Assembly: GCF_022288725.1 (NCBI RefSeq)
Contig: NZ_JAKNTA010000005.1
Coordinates: forward strand, 668,973-732,972
Length of the DNA: 64,000 bases
Direction: 5' to 3'
DNA from: Kitasatospora sp. A2-31
GTDB taxonomy: Bacteria > Actinomycetota > Actinomycetes > Streptomycetales > Streptomycetaceae
The notes beneath the pieces were generated by a model that saw only the letters and a program-made list of their open reading frames with translations, was not told the DNA's origin and made no database searches. The translations under genes and the position numbers were made by a program. Shown in pieces: positions 50,160 to 59,472 of this stretch; the stretch's first letter is position 1, and each line of letters begins with the position of its first letter.

Positions 50160-51683
50160 CTAGAAGAGGCCCAGCCCGTCGGGGGAGTAGCTGACCAGCA
50201 GGTTCTTCGTCTGCTGGTAGTGCTCCAGCACCGCCTTGTGGCCCTCCCGGCCGATCCCGGAGTTCTTGTATCCGCCGAAGGCGGCGTGGGCGGGGTAGGC
50301 GTGGTAGCAGTTGGTCCAGACCCGGCCGGCCTGGATGGCCCGCCCGGCCCGGTACGCCGTGTTGCCGTCCCGGGTCCACACCCCCGCGCCGAGCCCGTAG
50401 AGGGTGTCGTTGGCGAGGGCGATGCCGTCCTCGAAGTCCTCGAAGCGGGTGACGGCCAGGACCGGGCCGAAGATCTCCTCCTGGAAGATCCGCATCCCGT
50501 TGACGCCCTCGAAGACGGTGGGCGTCACGTAGTAGCCGCCGGCGAGCGACCCGCCGAGGTCCGCGCGCTCACCGCCGGCCAGCACCTTGGCGCCCTCGGC
50601 CTGGCCGACCTCGATGTAGGAGAGGATCCGCTTCAGCTGGTCGTCGCTGACCTGGGCGCCGATCTGGGTCTCGGTGTCCAGCGGGTTGCCCTGGCGCATC
50701 GCCCGCACCCGCTCCAGACCGTCGGCGAGCACCCGGTCGTAGACCTCGGCCTGGATCAGCGCCCGGCTGGGGCAGGTGCAGACCTCGCCCTGGTTGAGCG
50801 CGAACATCGCGAAGCCTTCGAGCGCCTTGTCGTAGAAGGCGTCCCGCTCGGCCGCGACGTCGGCGAAGAACAGGTTGGGGCTCTTGCCGCCGAGTTCCAG
50901 CGACACCGGGATCAGGTTCCCGCTGGCGTACTGGGAGATCAGCCTGCCGGTGGTGGTCTCGCCGGTGAAGGCGATCTTGCGGATCCGGCTGCTGGAGGCC
51001 AGCGGCCGGCCGGCCTCCAGGCCGAAGCCGTTGACCACGTTGACCACGCCGGGCGGCAGCAGGTCGGCTATCAGCTCGACCAGCAGCAGGACCGAGGCCG
51101 GGGTCTGCTCGGCGGGCTTGAGCACCACCGCGTTGCCGGCCGCCAGCGCCGGGGCGAGCTTCCAGACCGCCATCAGGATCGGGAAGTTCCACGGGATGAT
51201 CTGGCCGACCACACCGAGCGGCTCGTGGAAGTGGTACGCCACGGTGTCCTCGTCCAGCTGCGAGATGCCGCCCTCCTGGGCGCGCAGCGCACCGGCGAAG
51301 TAGCGCAGGTGGTCGACCGCGAGGGGGAGGTCGGCGGCCAGCGTCTCGCGCACCGGCTTGCCGTTCTCCCAGCTCTCGGCGACGGCGAGTTCCTCCAGGT
51401 GGGCCTCGATCCGGTCGGCGATTCGCAGCAGCACCTGGGCGCGCTCGGCCGGCGGGGTGCGGCCCCAGGCCGGGGCGGCGGCGTGGGCGGCGTCGAGCGC
51501 CGCCTCGACGTCCTCGGCGGAGCCCCGGGCCACCTCGGTGAAGACCTCGCCGGTGACCGGGCTGGGGTTCTCGAAGTACTCGCCGCGGACCGGGGGCGTC
51601 CAGCCGCCGCCGATCCAGTGCTCGTAGCGGGAGCGGTAGCGGACGATGGAGCCGGGCCGTCCGGGGGGTTGGTAGACCGTCAT
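50160..51683 (-). CDS. Aldehyde dehydrogenase (NAD+, acetaldehyde type)
   Basis: A 507-aa enzyme of standard length. The catalytic Cys lies in NQGEVCTCPSRAL, the general base Glu in SLELGGKSPNLFF, the cofactor loop in FTGETTTGR and the N-terminal GQIIPWNFPILMAVWKLAPA is intact. The EVCTCPSR and HEPLGVVGQIIPWNFP pattern matches the AldB/ExaC-like aldehyde dehydrogenases. The DUF779 gene often found next to them is not adjacent. The ATG at 51683 has GAGGAGG about 10 nt upstream. It sits 430 nt from the terpene synthase, same strand, so a link in one pathway is possible but unproven. Confidence 0.9.
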   Translation of the reverse strand: MTVYQPPGRPGSIVRYRSRYEHWIGGGWTPPVRGEYFENPSPVTGEVFTEVARGSAEDVEAALDAAHAAAPAWGRTPPAERAQVLLRIADRIEAHLEELAVAESWENGKPVRETLAADLPLAVDHLRYFAGALRAQEGGISQLDEDTVAYHFHEPLGVVGQIIPWNFPILMAVWKLAPALAAGNAVVLKPAEQTPASVLLLVELIADLLPPGVVNVVNGFGLEAGRPLASSSRIRKIAFTGETTTGRLISQYASGNLIPVSLELGGKSPNLFFADVAAERDAFYDKALEGFAMFALNQGEVCTCPSRALIQAEVYDRVLADGLERVRAMRQGNPLDTETQIGAQVSDDQLKRILSYIEVGQAEGAKVLAGGERADLGGSLAGGYYVTPTVFEGVNGMRIFQEEIFGPVLAVTRFEDFEDGIALANDTLYGLGAGVWTRDGNTAYRAGRAIQAGRVWTNCYHAYPAHAAFGGYKNSGIGREGHKAVLEHYQQTKNLLVSYSPDGLGLF

Positions 51684-52112
51684 GCTCGGGTGCCTCCTCG
51701 CGTTGTCGGGGGCACCGCCGCGGCCGCGCGGGCCGGGCGGCGCGCCGGACCGCGGACCGGGGCCCGCGCGGTCCGGCGGAGGGTACGGACGCGCACGTGG
51801 GCGGGGCCCCGCCGGGGCGCCGCGCCGTCGAGCACCCTAGCCCGGGACGGCGGACGCGGCTACGGTCCGTCCCCGGCCGCTGTACGGAGGGTGGTGGTTT
51901 CCGGCCGTTTTCGGCCGCGCGGGTGGTGCGGGCGGCGCGGCCCGCGCCGTCGACCGGCCCCTCGCCGCGCCCGGACCGGCCCCCTCGCCGCGCCCGGACC
52001 GGCCCCCTCGCCGCGCCCGGACCGGGCCGGAACCGCGCGCCCGGACCGGCCCGTCACCTGCCCGACCGGACCGCAGCCGGGCCGGGGCCGGAGCGGGCCG
52101 GTCGCGTCGCGT
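51684..52112. other. Intergenic region before the aldehyde dehydrogenase
   Basis: About 430 nt holding a 23-bp tandem repeat (51961..52029) downstream of the terpene synthase and the aldehyde dehydrogenase promoter nearer 51700..51900. No gene is supported. Confidence 0.45.
51961..52029. repeat. 23-bp tandem repeat, three units
   Basis: Two perfect copies of a 23-bp unit beginning CTCGCCGCGCCCGGACCGG (51961..51983 and 51984..52006) and a third near-copy (52007..52029). There are no unique spacers, so it is not a CRISPR array. Confidence 0.85.
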
Positions 52113-53060
52113 TCAGGCCGTCAGGTAGCGGCCGGTGCGGGACTCCCAGGCGAGGTAGCCGGCCAGCCAGGTGACCAGGCCGTCGGCGTAGCGCTGGGCG
52201 AGGATCCGCTCCACCCGGGCGAGGCCGAGCTCCCGGTGGACGGCGGGCAGGCGCTCGTGCAGCTCGCCGCAGCGCTCGACCATCAGCTGGGCCTCGGCCA
52301 TCACCACGGCGCAGGCCTCCTCGGCCGAGCAGTCCCGCTCGCGCTGCACGATCATCACCAGGTTGTTGACGTCGCCGCGCGGTGCCTCCAGCGGGAACGA
52401 CCGCACGTCGTTGCTGAGCGACGGTATGTCGGCCGCGAGCTGACGGAGTTGACGGAGCACCGGATGGTGGAGGACGGCGGCGGGGACCTCGAAGTTGCCG
52501 AGCCGCTCCACCATGTCGAAGATCGTCTCCATCGCGGCGGTGCCCCGGCGCAGGGCCAGGTAGCCGTCGCGATCGGGCGGCCGTTCGGAGATCCGGCCGG
52601 CGGCCTCGGCGGGGTGGCTGGCCAGGTACCACTCCCAGTTGTACGCCGCGCGCGCCTGCCAGCGTGCGGGCATGCCCTGCACGCTGCGCTCCCAGAGGTC
52701 CGCGAAGGCGGTCTCGACCGCGGAGGAGCGGTCCGGCCGGGCGCCGTGCAGCACGGCGATCAGCCGTTCGCAGATCGGGGCCACCTCGGTGGGGCGCCGG
52801 CCCAGCGGCCCGTCGAACTGGTCGTCGAAGAGGAAGTAGAAGCCCATCAGGTCCGCAGCCAGCGCGAGTTCGTCCGGCCCTGCATCGGGGTAGCCGAGTG
52901 CGGCGAGCGACACCACGTCCCAGTGTGCATAGGAGGGGTGGTCGGGGTTGGAGAGCAGCGGATGCCGCAACAACCACGCGCGGTGCAGTTCGGCGGCGTA
53001 CCGTCCGTGAGGACTGCGACGGTGCGGGAACGGAATCTGAAGTGATGTGTCGTCAGACAT
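52113..53060 (-). CDS. Class I terpene synthase
   Basis: A 315-aa bacterial terpene cyclase. The metal-binding motif is Asp79-Asp80-x-x-Asp83 in LFDDQFDG; the NSE triad is Asn217-Ser221-Glu225 in SNDVRSFPLEA; the pyrophosphate-sensor Arg lies about 46 residues upstream (ALRRGTAAMETIFD); the C-terminal RY pair is SRTGRYL. All elements for a working sesquiterpene-type cyclase are present. The product cannot be predicted; it lacks obvious close likeness to geosmin, methylisoborneol or epi-isozizaene synthases. ATG 53060 follows GGGAG at 5 nt. It is divergent from a large LAL regulator. Confidence 0.9.
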   Translation of the reverse strand: MSDDTSLQIPFPHRRSPHGRYAAELHRAWLLRHPLLSNPDHPSYAHWDVVSLAALGYPDAGPDELALAADLMGFYFLFDDQFDGPLGRRPTEVAPICERLIAVLHGARPDRSSAVETAFADLWERSVQGMPARWQARAAYNWEWYLASHPAEAAGRISERPPDRDGYLALRRGTAAMETIFDMVERLGNFEVPAAVLHHPVLRQLRQLAADIPSLSNDVRSFPLEAPRGDVNNLVMIVQRERDCSAEEACAVVMAEAQLMVERCGELHERLPAVHRELGLARVERILAQRYADGLVTWLAGYLAWESRTGRYLTA

Positions 53061-53351
53061 CGGACTCCCGGTGCGGCTGAGGGTGGGGGGCCTACAGGGT
53101 ACGAGGGCGGGGCGTGGGAGTTGAGCTGCGGTACTCGACGCGGGCGGAGCGGTATGGCAAGATCAACTAAGCTCGGGGGCCGTAGAGTATCCGATGCAAT
53201 GATCGGACGTTAGGGATATAGGGCAATTGCCCTTGGCAAGCTGTCCGAACCCTCAATTCCGGCCCCAGCCTGGGCGAACGCCGCGCAGTGCGCCCCCCGC
53301 GGCGCTAACCTCGCTCCCACGAGCACGGAACTGCGAGGCGGAGGCGCGACG
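53061..53351. promoter_or_regulatory. Divergent promoter region, terpene synthase / LAL regulator
   Basis: About 290 nt, AT-richer around 53150..53250. It contains a 12-bp perfect palindrome GGGCAATTGCCC (53221..53232) and a nearby inverted repeat CCGAT-N6-ATCGG (53191..53206). Both are candidate binding sites for the adjacent regulator. Confidence 0.45.
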
Positions 53352-56300
53352 GTGACCGAGCGGGAACACGAACTGCGGGTGGGGGCGGGAACCGGCGGAC
53401 AGGAGGCCGACACCGCGTCGACCCGGGTCAGGCTGCGCGACCGCGACGCCGAACTGCGCTCCGCCGAAGCCGCGGTGGAGAAGCTCTGCCGGGAGTTCGC
53501 GGCCGGCGGCACCGAGATCGGCGAGCTGCTCACCTTCTCTGGCCGCCCCGGCATCGGCAAGACCAGCCTGCTGCACGAGGTCCGCCGGATCGCCAAGCTC
53601 CGCGCCGGTACCACCGTCCTGTTCGCCCGTGGCGGCGAGCGCCAGTCCAACGAGCCGTACCACGTGCTGCGCCAGCTGCTCCAGCCCGTCCTCGGCAGCC
53701 TCGAACCGGCGGAGTTCCGCCAGGTGATGGGCACCTGGGAGGAGGTCGTCGGACCGGCCATGGGCCTCAAGCAGCCGAAGGCCGGCGCCCGCCGCCTCGA
53801 TCCCCAGGGCGTCCGTGACGGCCTCGACTACGTCCTCACCCAGCTCGCCCCGCGCCGCGCCCCGCTGGTGATGATCGTCGACGACCTGCACTGGGCCGAC
53901 CTCGAATCGCTCGCCTGGCTCGCCCAGTTCGCGGTCCGCGCCCGCGAGCTTCCCGTCCTGCTGGTCTTCGCCTACCGCGAGGACGCCGCGGACTGGCAGC
54001 CCGAGGCGCACGACCACCGGGCCGCCGTCTCCGGCCTCGCCACCCGCCGGCACGAGCTGAGCCGGCTCACCCTGGTCTCCGTCACCGACATGGTCCGCGC
54101 CGAGCTCGGGGACAAGGCGGAGGACTCCTTCTGCTACGAGTTCTGGAACGTCGTCAACGGCAACCCGTTCGAGGCCGTCGCCCTCCTCGACCAGGTCCGG
54201 GACCAGGAGCTCGACCCGGTCGAGGAGAACTCCCAGCAGCTGCGCGAGCTCGCCGTCGACGTCATCGGGATGACCCTCAAGGGCTGGCTGGACCGGCTCG
54301 GCGCCTCCACCCTGCGCTTCGCCTGGGCCTGCGCGATGCTCGGCACCGACATCCGTCAGGACCTCGCCGCCCGGATCTCCACCCAGAGCACCGAGGGCGC
54401 CCGCGACTCCGTCAAGCAACTGCGCAAACAGCGCATCCTCACCCAGACACCCAGCGGGAACCTGGAGTTCGTCCACCCGCTGATCGGCAGCTCGATCTAC
54501 AACACCATGCCCGAGTCCACCCGGACCGGCATGCACGGCGTGGCCGCCGCCGAGATCGAGAACGCCGGGCTCGGCCTGCTCGCCGCCTCCCGGCACCTGG
54601 TGGAGACCTTCCCGGGCGAGGGCGACGACCGGACCGTCCGCAAGCTGCGCCGCGCGGCCCAGGAGCACCTGCTGATCGGCGCGCCCGAGGCGGCCCAGCG
54701 CTGCCTCCACCGCGCCCTCGCCGAGCCGCCGGACGACGACATCCGCGCCGAGGTGCTCTACGAACTCGGCTGTTCCGCCCTGCTCACCGACCCGGCCGCC
54801 ACCGTCAACCAGCTCAAGCTCGCCCTCGACCCGGAGGAGGGCCCGCTGCGCCCCTCGCTCCGGGTGGACGCCACCTTCCGGCTCTCCGAGGTGCTCGCGC
54901 ACAGCGGCCAGCTCGGCGAGGCCGCCCGGGTCTGCCAGGAGGAGGCCGAGAACACCGTCGACGACCCGGCGGGCCGGCTCCGGCTGGAGGCCGCCGCGTT
55001 CATGTGGCACGCCTACCGCAAGTCCGAGGAGGACGGACCCGCCCGCTCCGTGCGGCTGGGCGCGCTCTGCGCGGGCCTCACCGGCCGGGAGGCCGCCGAC
55101 AGGGCCGTCCTGGCGCTGCGCGCCTGGGACCTCACCCTGCGCGGCGAACCCTCCGCCGAGGTGCTGCGGCACGCGGACCAGGTCCTCGACCAGGGCCGGC
55201 TGCCCAAGGGGCTCGGCTGGACGGACTCCACCTGGGGCTTCGAGCTGCCCGCCACGCTCGGCCTCTCCTACACCTACAACGACCGCATCGCCCAGGCGGA
55301 GCGGCTCTTCGGGGACGCCATCGTCCAGTTCGAGATCGCCGGCTGGAGCGGCGCCCACCGCGGCTTCGCCTACTTCCTGATGGGCCTGGCCCGGTTCCGC
55401 CGCGGCCTGCTCGCGGAGGCCGAGGACTTCCTGCGCCGGGCGCTGCGGCTGTCCGAGCGGATCGGCCCCAAGCTGCCGCTCGCCTGGGACGCCGTCGGCG
55501 TCCTGGTGGACACCCTGATCGCCCGCGGCCGGGTGAACGAGGCCTGGGAGGTCGCGAGCGGCTTCGGCTTCAACCCGCCCTACCACGACACCGCGATGGT
55601 CCTGCCGGACGCGGCGTCGCTCTACGGCAAGCTGCTGCTCGCCAAGGGCCGCAAGGCCGGCGCCGCCGCCGCGCTCACCGACGCCGGCGCCCAGCTGGAG
55701 GCGCGCGGCTGGCACAACACCGTCTGGGCGCCGTGGGCCGGCCACCTCGCCGTCGCGCTGGCCAAGGACGAGCCCGAGCGCGCCCGCTGGTACGCGCAGA
55801 AGTCCGTCGCCGACGCCCGCCGCTTCGGGACCGCCTCGGCGATCGGCACCGCGCTGCGGCTGCAGGCCGAGATCGAGGACGGCCAGCAGGCGGTCGAGCT
55901 GCTGGAGGACGCGGTGCGCCACCTCGGGCAGTCGCCGGCCGGCTACGAGCACGCCGTCGCCCTGGTGGACCTCGGAGCCGCGCTGCGCCGGGTCGGCCGG
56001 CTGGAGGACGCCCAGGAGTACCTGTACCAGGGCATCGAGCTGGCCCAGCACTGCGCGGCCGACGGCCTGGTCGTCCGGGCCCGCCGCGAGCTGGCCAACT
56101 ACGGCCTGCGGCCCAACCGGCTCAGTGACACCCGCGAGACGCTCTCCCAGCCCGAGTGGGACGTCGCCCGCCTCGCCGTGCGCGGTCTGCCGGCGCAGCG
56201 GATCGCCGACCAGCTGGGCGTCCACCTCAGCCTGGTCAACCGCCGGCTCGCCGCGGTCTACCGCAAGGCGGGCAGCGGCCCCGACGGGCTCGCCTCGGCG

Positions 56301-56357
56301 CTCGGCCTGCCGCCGGAGCAGCCGGCCGACGGTGCGGGCGACCACGCGGACGGGTAG
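53352..56357 (+). CDS. Large LAL-type ATPase transcriptional regulator
   Basis: A 1001-aa protein of the LAL group. An N-terminal AAA/STAND ATPase has Walker A GRPGIGKT (residues 64-71) and Walker B LVMIVDDLHWADLESLAWL. A long helical (TPR-like) middle region follows. The C-terminus has a helix-turn-helix reading WDVARLAVRGLPAQRIADQLGVHLSLVNRRLAAVYRKAG, a diverged LuxR-type domain: it has LVNRRLA where LuxR proteins usually have TVKTHV. GTG start at 53352 with GGAGG upstream. Such proteins are often cluster activators; the divergent terpene synthase is the obvious target. Confidence 0.85.
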   Translation: MTEREHELRVGAGTGGQEADTASTRVRLRDRDAELRSAEAAVEKLCREFAAGGTEIGELLTFSGRPGIGKTSLLHEVRRIAKLRAGTTVLFARGGERQSNEPYHVLRQLLQPVLGSLEPAEFRQVMGTWEEVVGPAMGLKQPKAGARRLDPQGVRDGLDYVLTQLAPRRAPLVMIVDDLHWADLESLAWLAQFAVRARELPVLLVFAYREDAADWQPEAHDHRAAVSGLATRRHELSRLTLVSVTDMVRAELGDKAEDSFCYEFWNVVNGNPFEAVALLDQVRDQELDPVEENSQQLRELAVDVIGMTLKGWLDRLGASTLRFAWACAMLGTDIRQDLAARISTQSTEGARDSVKQLRKQRILTQTPSGNLEFVHPLIGSSIYNTMPESTRTGMHGVAAAEIENAGLGLLAASRHLVETFPGEGDDRTVRKLRRAAQEHLLIGAPEAAQRCLHRALAEPPDDDIRAEVLYELGCSALLTDPAATVNQLKLALDPEEGPLRPSLRVDATFRLSEVLAHSGQLGEAARVCQEEAENTVDDPAGRLRLEAAAFMWHAYRKSEEDGPARSVRLGALCAGLTGREAADRAVLALRAWDLTLRGEPSAEVLRHADQVLDQGRLPKGLGWTDSTWGFELPATLGLSYTYNDRIAQAERLFGDAIVQFEIAGWSGAHRGFAYFLMGLARFRRGLLAEAEDFLRRALRLSERIGPKLPLAWDAVGVLVDTLIARGRVNEAWEVASGFGFNPPYHDTAMVLPDAASLYGKLLLAKGRKAGAAAALTDAGAQLEARGWHNTVWAPWAGHLAVALAKDEPERARWYAQKSVADARRFGTASAIGTALRLQAEIEDGQQAVELLEDAVRHLGQSPAGYEHAVALVDLGAALRRVGRLEDAQEYLYQGIELAQHCAADGLVVRARRELANYGLRPNRLSDTRETLSQPEWDVARLAVRGLPAQRIADQLGVHLSLVNRRLAAVYRKAGSGPDGLASALGLPPEQPADGAGDHADG

Positions 56358-56417
56358 GGGCGGGGAGCCGTGCCGGCGAGCGCTGCCGGGGCCCGGGACG
56401 GGGCGGCGGCCGGGAGC

Positions 56418-56465
56418 ACCGGGGCGGCGCGCGGGCGCGGCAAGAGCCCCCGCACCGCCCCCGGT
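56418..56465 (+). terminator. Imperfect terminator hairpin
   Basis: ACCGGGGCGG near 56418 can pair with CCGCCCCCGGT ending at 56465, with one bulge, downstream of the LAL gene. Confidence 0.45.
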
Positions 56466-56579
56466 GACTAGGCTTTCGATCCGTAAAGGAACTCCCGGGG
56501 CGCCGCCCTTCGGCGGGCTTCCGACGACCGGGTACCAAGGGGCTGCGGCGCGTCCGCGGCCGGTAGTGAGGAGCAGGCC

Positions 56580-57662
56580 ATGGCGACGCCCCCGGCGAAC
56601 GGGTCGCAGGCGACCAGCGTGCGGCGCGGACCCCTCGAATCATCGGGCGCCGGCATGGCGATCGAACGCTGGACGCTCCGGGCCGGCCCGTACGAGGCGA
56701 CCGTGCTCACCCTCGGCGCCACCCTACACACCCTCACCGCCCCCGACCGCTCGGGCCGGCCGGGCCAGGTGCTGCTGGCCCCCCACGGGCTGGCCGAGAT
56801 CCTCGGCCCGGGCCGGCACCACGGCAGCGTGATCGGCCGGTACGCCAACCGGATCGACGGCAGCACGGTGACCATCGACGGCGAGGAGCACCCGCTCGCC
56901 CCCACCGGCGGCGGTGTGACCCTGCACGGCGGGCCGGACGGCTTCCACCATCGGATGTGGGAGGCGCAGGCCCTGCCCGAGGGCGTCCGGCTCCGGCTGC
57001 ACAGCCCGGACGGCGATCAGGGCTTCCCCGGCGGGCTCGACGTCACCGTCGACTACACGCTGAGCGCGGCCGGTGAGCTGGTGATCGCCTACCGGGCGGT
57101 CACCAGCCGGCCGACCGTGCTCAACCTGACCAACCACGCCTACTTCAACCTGGCCGGCGAGGGCAGCGGCGACGTCCTGGGCCACCTGCTGACCGTGGAC
57201 GCCGACGGGTACACCCCGGCCGACGAGCGGCAGATCCCGTACGGGCGGATCGAGCCGGTGGCCGGCACGCCGTTCGACTTCACCGTCGCCCGCCCGATCG
57301 GCAAGTCGGTGCACGACGAGCACCCGCAGCTGGCCGGGCCCGGCGGCTACGACCACAACTGGGTGCTGCGCCCGCGTCCGGCGGAGGGCGGCCCGGCCCG
57401 TGCGGCGCTGCTGGAGGACCCGGTGAGCGGCCGGACCCTGGAGGTGCTGACCACCGAGCCGGGGATCCAGGTCTACACGGCCAACAAGTTCCAGGGCGGG
57501 GTGACCGGGGCGAGCGGGACGGCGTACGGGCCCTACGCCGGCGTGGCGCTGGAGACCCAGCACTTCCCCGACTCCCCGCACCATCCGGAGTTCCCGGGCA
57601 CCGAGCTGCGGCCGGGGCAGGAGTTCCGCTCGACCACGGTGCTGCGGCTCGGGGTGGCCTGA
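56580..57662 (+). CDS. galM: Aldose 1-epimerase (galactose mutarotase)
   Basis: A 360-aa mutarotase that interconverts alpha and beta anomers of hexoses. Conserved motifs: VIGRYANRI, LTNHAYFNLAG (catalytic His), GGYDHNWVL and VALETQHFPDSPHHPEFP (with the catalytic Glu near the end of the chain). No signal peptide is seen. The ATG at 56580 has GAGGAG upstream; an internal ATG at residue 26 is possible, since the first 25 residues are not part of the fold. It lies upstream of the maltose operon and fits sugar uptake, but a hairpin separates them. Confidence 0.9.
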   Translation: MATPPANGSQATSVRRGPLESSGAGMAIERWTLRAGPYEATVLTLGATLHTLTAPDRSGRPGQVLLAPHGLAEILGPGRHHGSVIGRYANRIDGSTVTIDGEEHPLAPTGGGVTLHGGPDGFHHRMWEAQALPEGVRLRLHSPDGDQGFPGGLDVTVDYTLSAAGELVIAYRAVTSRPTVLNLTNHAYFNLAGEGSGDVLGHLLTVDADGYTPADERQIPYGRIEPVAGTPFDFTVARPIGKSVHDEHPQLAGPGGYDHNWVLRPRPAEGGPARAALLEDPVSGRTLEVLTTEPGIQVYTANKFQGGVTGASGTAYGPYAGVALETQHFPDSPHHPEFPGTELRPGQEFRSTTVLRLGVA

Positions 57663-57745
57663 CCCGGGGCACCTACGGCGGGCGTACCGAGGGCGGGGTG
57701 GGTACGGCAGGGTACGAACCGTCGCCAGGCACAATGGGGGAGTCG

Positions 57746-57776
57746 ACAGAGCCCGGACCTTCGGCCCGGGCTCTGT
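57746..57776 (+). terminator. galM terminator
   Basis: ACAGAGCCCGG (57746..57756) pairs perfectly with CCGGGCTCTGT (57766..57776). Confidence 0.75.
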
Positions 57777-57923
57777 GCATGCCGTGCTGCAAGCGTCTTT
57801 CCGCAACGCAGCGTACTAATCGGGCCGTCTGTACCTGGGCGAACCTGACATATCGGCACCGCGGCTTCACCGGTCAACTACCGTGCGGCAACGCGAAGGA
57901 CACGCGCGCGTAACGATCGGCGA

Positions 57924-57944
57924 TTCTTGCAGAAACTTGCTGCA
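57924..57944. promoter_or_regulatory. MalR-type (LacI family) operator
   Basis: CTTGCAGAAACTTGCTGCAAG is too long to quote further, but 57924..57944 reads as a 7-bp perfect inverted repeat (CTTGCAG/CTGCAAG) around a 7-nt centre. It matches my memory of the Streptomyces malE operator and lies about 140 nt upstream of malE. The repressor gene is at the other end of the operon. Confidence 0.7.
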
Positions 57945-58081
57945 AGGACTTTCCGCGGTGATTGCGCCGCTGTTAACTTCCTTCCGAGCCCGACGGCAGC
58001 AACGGTGCGGTCGGCACGAGGCAGCCATTATGCGCCTGTCTCCCAACATCTCGGGCACCCCCACCCCTCCAAGGAGTTCTC

Positions 58082-59359
58082 ATGCGGCGTGGCATCGCGG
58101 CCTCTGCCCTCGTTGTGGCCCTCGCGGTCTCGATGGCTGCCTGTGGCAGCAGCGGCTCCAGCTCGGACGGCAAGGCCGACGGGCCGGTCACCCTTACCTA
58201 CTGGGACACGTCGAACGCCACCAACGAGGCGCCCAACTACCAGGAGCTCGTCAAGAAGTTCGAGGCGGCCAACCCTGAGATCAAGGTCGACTTCGTCAAC
58301 GTCCCGTTCGACCAGGCGCAGAACAAGCTCCAGACCGCCATGGGGGCCAAGGGCGCTCCGGACGTGTTCCGCTCCGAGGTCGGCTGGACCGCCGCCTTCG
58401 CCAAGGCCGGCTTCCTGGAGCCGCTGGACGGCACCCCGGCCACCGCCGACGCCGGCTCCTTCCAGCCCACCCTGGTGCAGCAGGCCAAGTACGACGGCAA
58501 GACCTACGGCGTTCCGCTGGTCACCGACACCCTGGGCCTGCTCTACAACAAGGAGCTCTTCACCAAGGCCGGTGTCGCCGCCGCCCCCAAGACCTGGGAC
58601 GAGCTGAAGACCGCCGCCGCCGCCGTCAAGGAGAAGACCGGCGTGGACGGCTTCTGGCTGAAGGCCGCCGACGGCTACTACGCGATGCCGTTCCTGTTCG
58701 GCGAGGGCACCGACACCGTCGACGCCGCCGGCAAGAAGATCACCGTCGCCTCGCCCGAGGCCGTCAAGGCCATCGAGACCTACAAGTCGATGTTCACCTC
58801 GCCGGGCACCGCCAAGGCCGACGTCACCAGCGACGCCTACGCGCACATGATGGACGCCTTCAACAGCGGCAAGGTCGCGGCGATCATCCAGGGCCCCTGG
58901 GAGATCACCAACATCTACAAGGGCTCCGCGTTCGCCGACAAGACCAACCTCGGCATCGCCCCCGTCCCGGCCGGCGCCTCCGGCAAGGCCGGCGCCCCCA
59001 CCGGCGGCCACAACATCTCCGTCTACGCCGGCTCCGACAAGGCCCACAAGGCCGCTGCCGAGAAGTTCGCCGCCTTCATGACCTCGGCCGAGAGCCAGGC
59101 GTTCATCGCGAAGAAGAACTCCACGCTGCCGACCCGCTTCGACGCCTTCACCCCCGAGGTCAAGGCCGACCCCGGCATCGCCGGCTTCCAGGCGGTCCTC
59201 TCCAGCGCCAAGCCCCGCCCCGAACTGCCGGAGTACAGCTCGCTGTTCGCCTCGCTCGGCACCAACCTCGGCAAGGTGGTCCAGGGCACCGGCACCCAGG
59301 ACGGCCTGAACACCGTCGCCACCGACTACGCCAAGCTCCTCCCGGGCTTCGCGAAGTAA
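58082..59359 (+). CDS. malE: Maltose/maltodextrin-binding lipoprotein
   Basis: A 425-aa extracellular solute-binding protein (family 1). The lipoprotein signal is MRRGIAASALVVALAVSMAA with lipobox Cys21, followed by a Ser/Gly linker. The body has the family pattern FEAANPEIKVDFVNV, APDVFRSEVGWTAAFAKAG, YNKELFTKAGV and GPWEITNIYKG. It delivers maltodextrins to MalF/MalG. The ATG at 58082 follows AAGGAG. It starts the mal operon; a MalR-like operator precedes it. No ATPase gene is in the operon, and Streptomyces usually use the distant shared MsiK. Confidence 0.93.
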   Translation: MRRGIAASALVVALAVSMAACGSSGSSSDGKADGPVTLTYWDTSNATNEAPNYQELVKKFEAANPEIKVDFVNVPFDQAQNKLQTAMGAKGAPDVFRSEVGWTAAFAKAGFLEPLDGTPATADAGSFQPTLVQQAKYDGKTYGVPLVTDTLGLLYNKELFTKAGVAAAPKTWDELKTAAAAVKEKTGVDGFWLKAADGYYAMPFLFGEGTDTVDAAGKKITVASPEAVKAIETYKSMFTSPGTAKADVTSDAYAHMMDAFNSGKVAAIIQGPWEITNIYKGSAFADKTNLGIAPVPAGASGKAGAPTGGHNISVYAGSDKAHKAAAEKFAAFMTSAESQAFIAKKNSTLPTRFDAFTPEVKADPGIAGFQAVLSSAKPRPELPEYSSLFASLGTNLGKVVQGTGTQDGLNTVATDYAKLLPGFAK

Positions 59360-59472
59360 CACCCCGCAGCCGTCCGGCCCGCCGCCACCTCCCCGGCGGG
59401 CCGGACGGCCGGACCCGTAGCAGCAGCAGTCGCCGTAGCGAGGCGGCGGACCTCCCCGAGAAGGTGTCGAAC

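Larger units (their letters stand above)
57663..58081. promoter_or_regulatory. malE promoter region
   Basis: About 420 nt between galM and malE, with falling GC toward malE. It holds the galM terminator and the MalR-like operator listed separately, plus a weaker half-site resemblance (TGCTGCAAG, about 57785). Confidence 0.55.

Noticed and set aside
51961..52029. CRISPR array
   Set aside because: The units are contiguous 23-mers without spacers and there are no cas genes.
53253..56345. A 1,030-codon minus-strand frame opposite the LAL regulator
   Set aside because: Same GC-bias artefact; the plus-strand product has clear Walker motifs and a helix-turn-helix.
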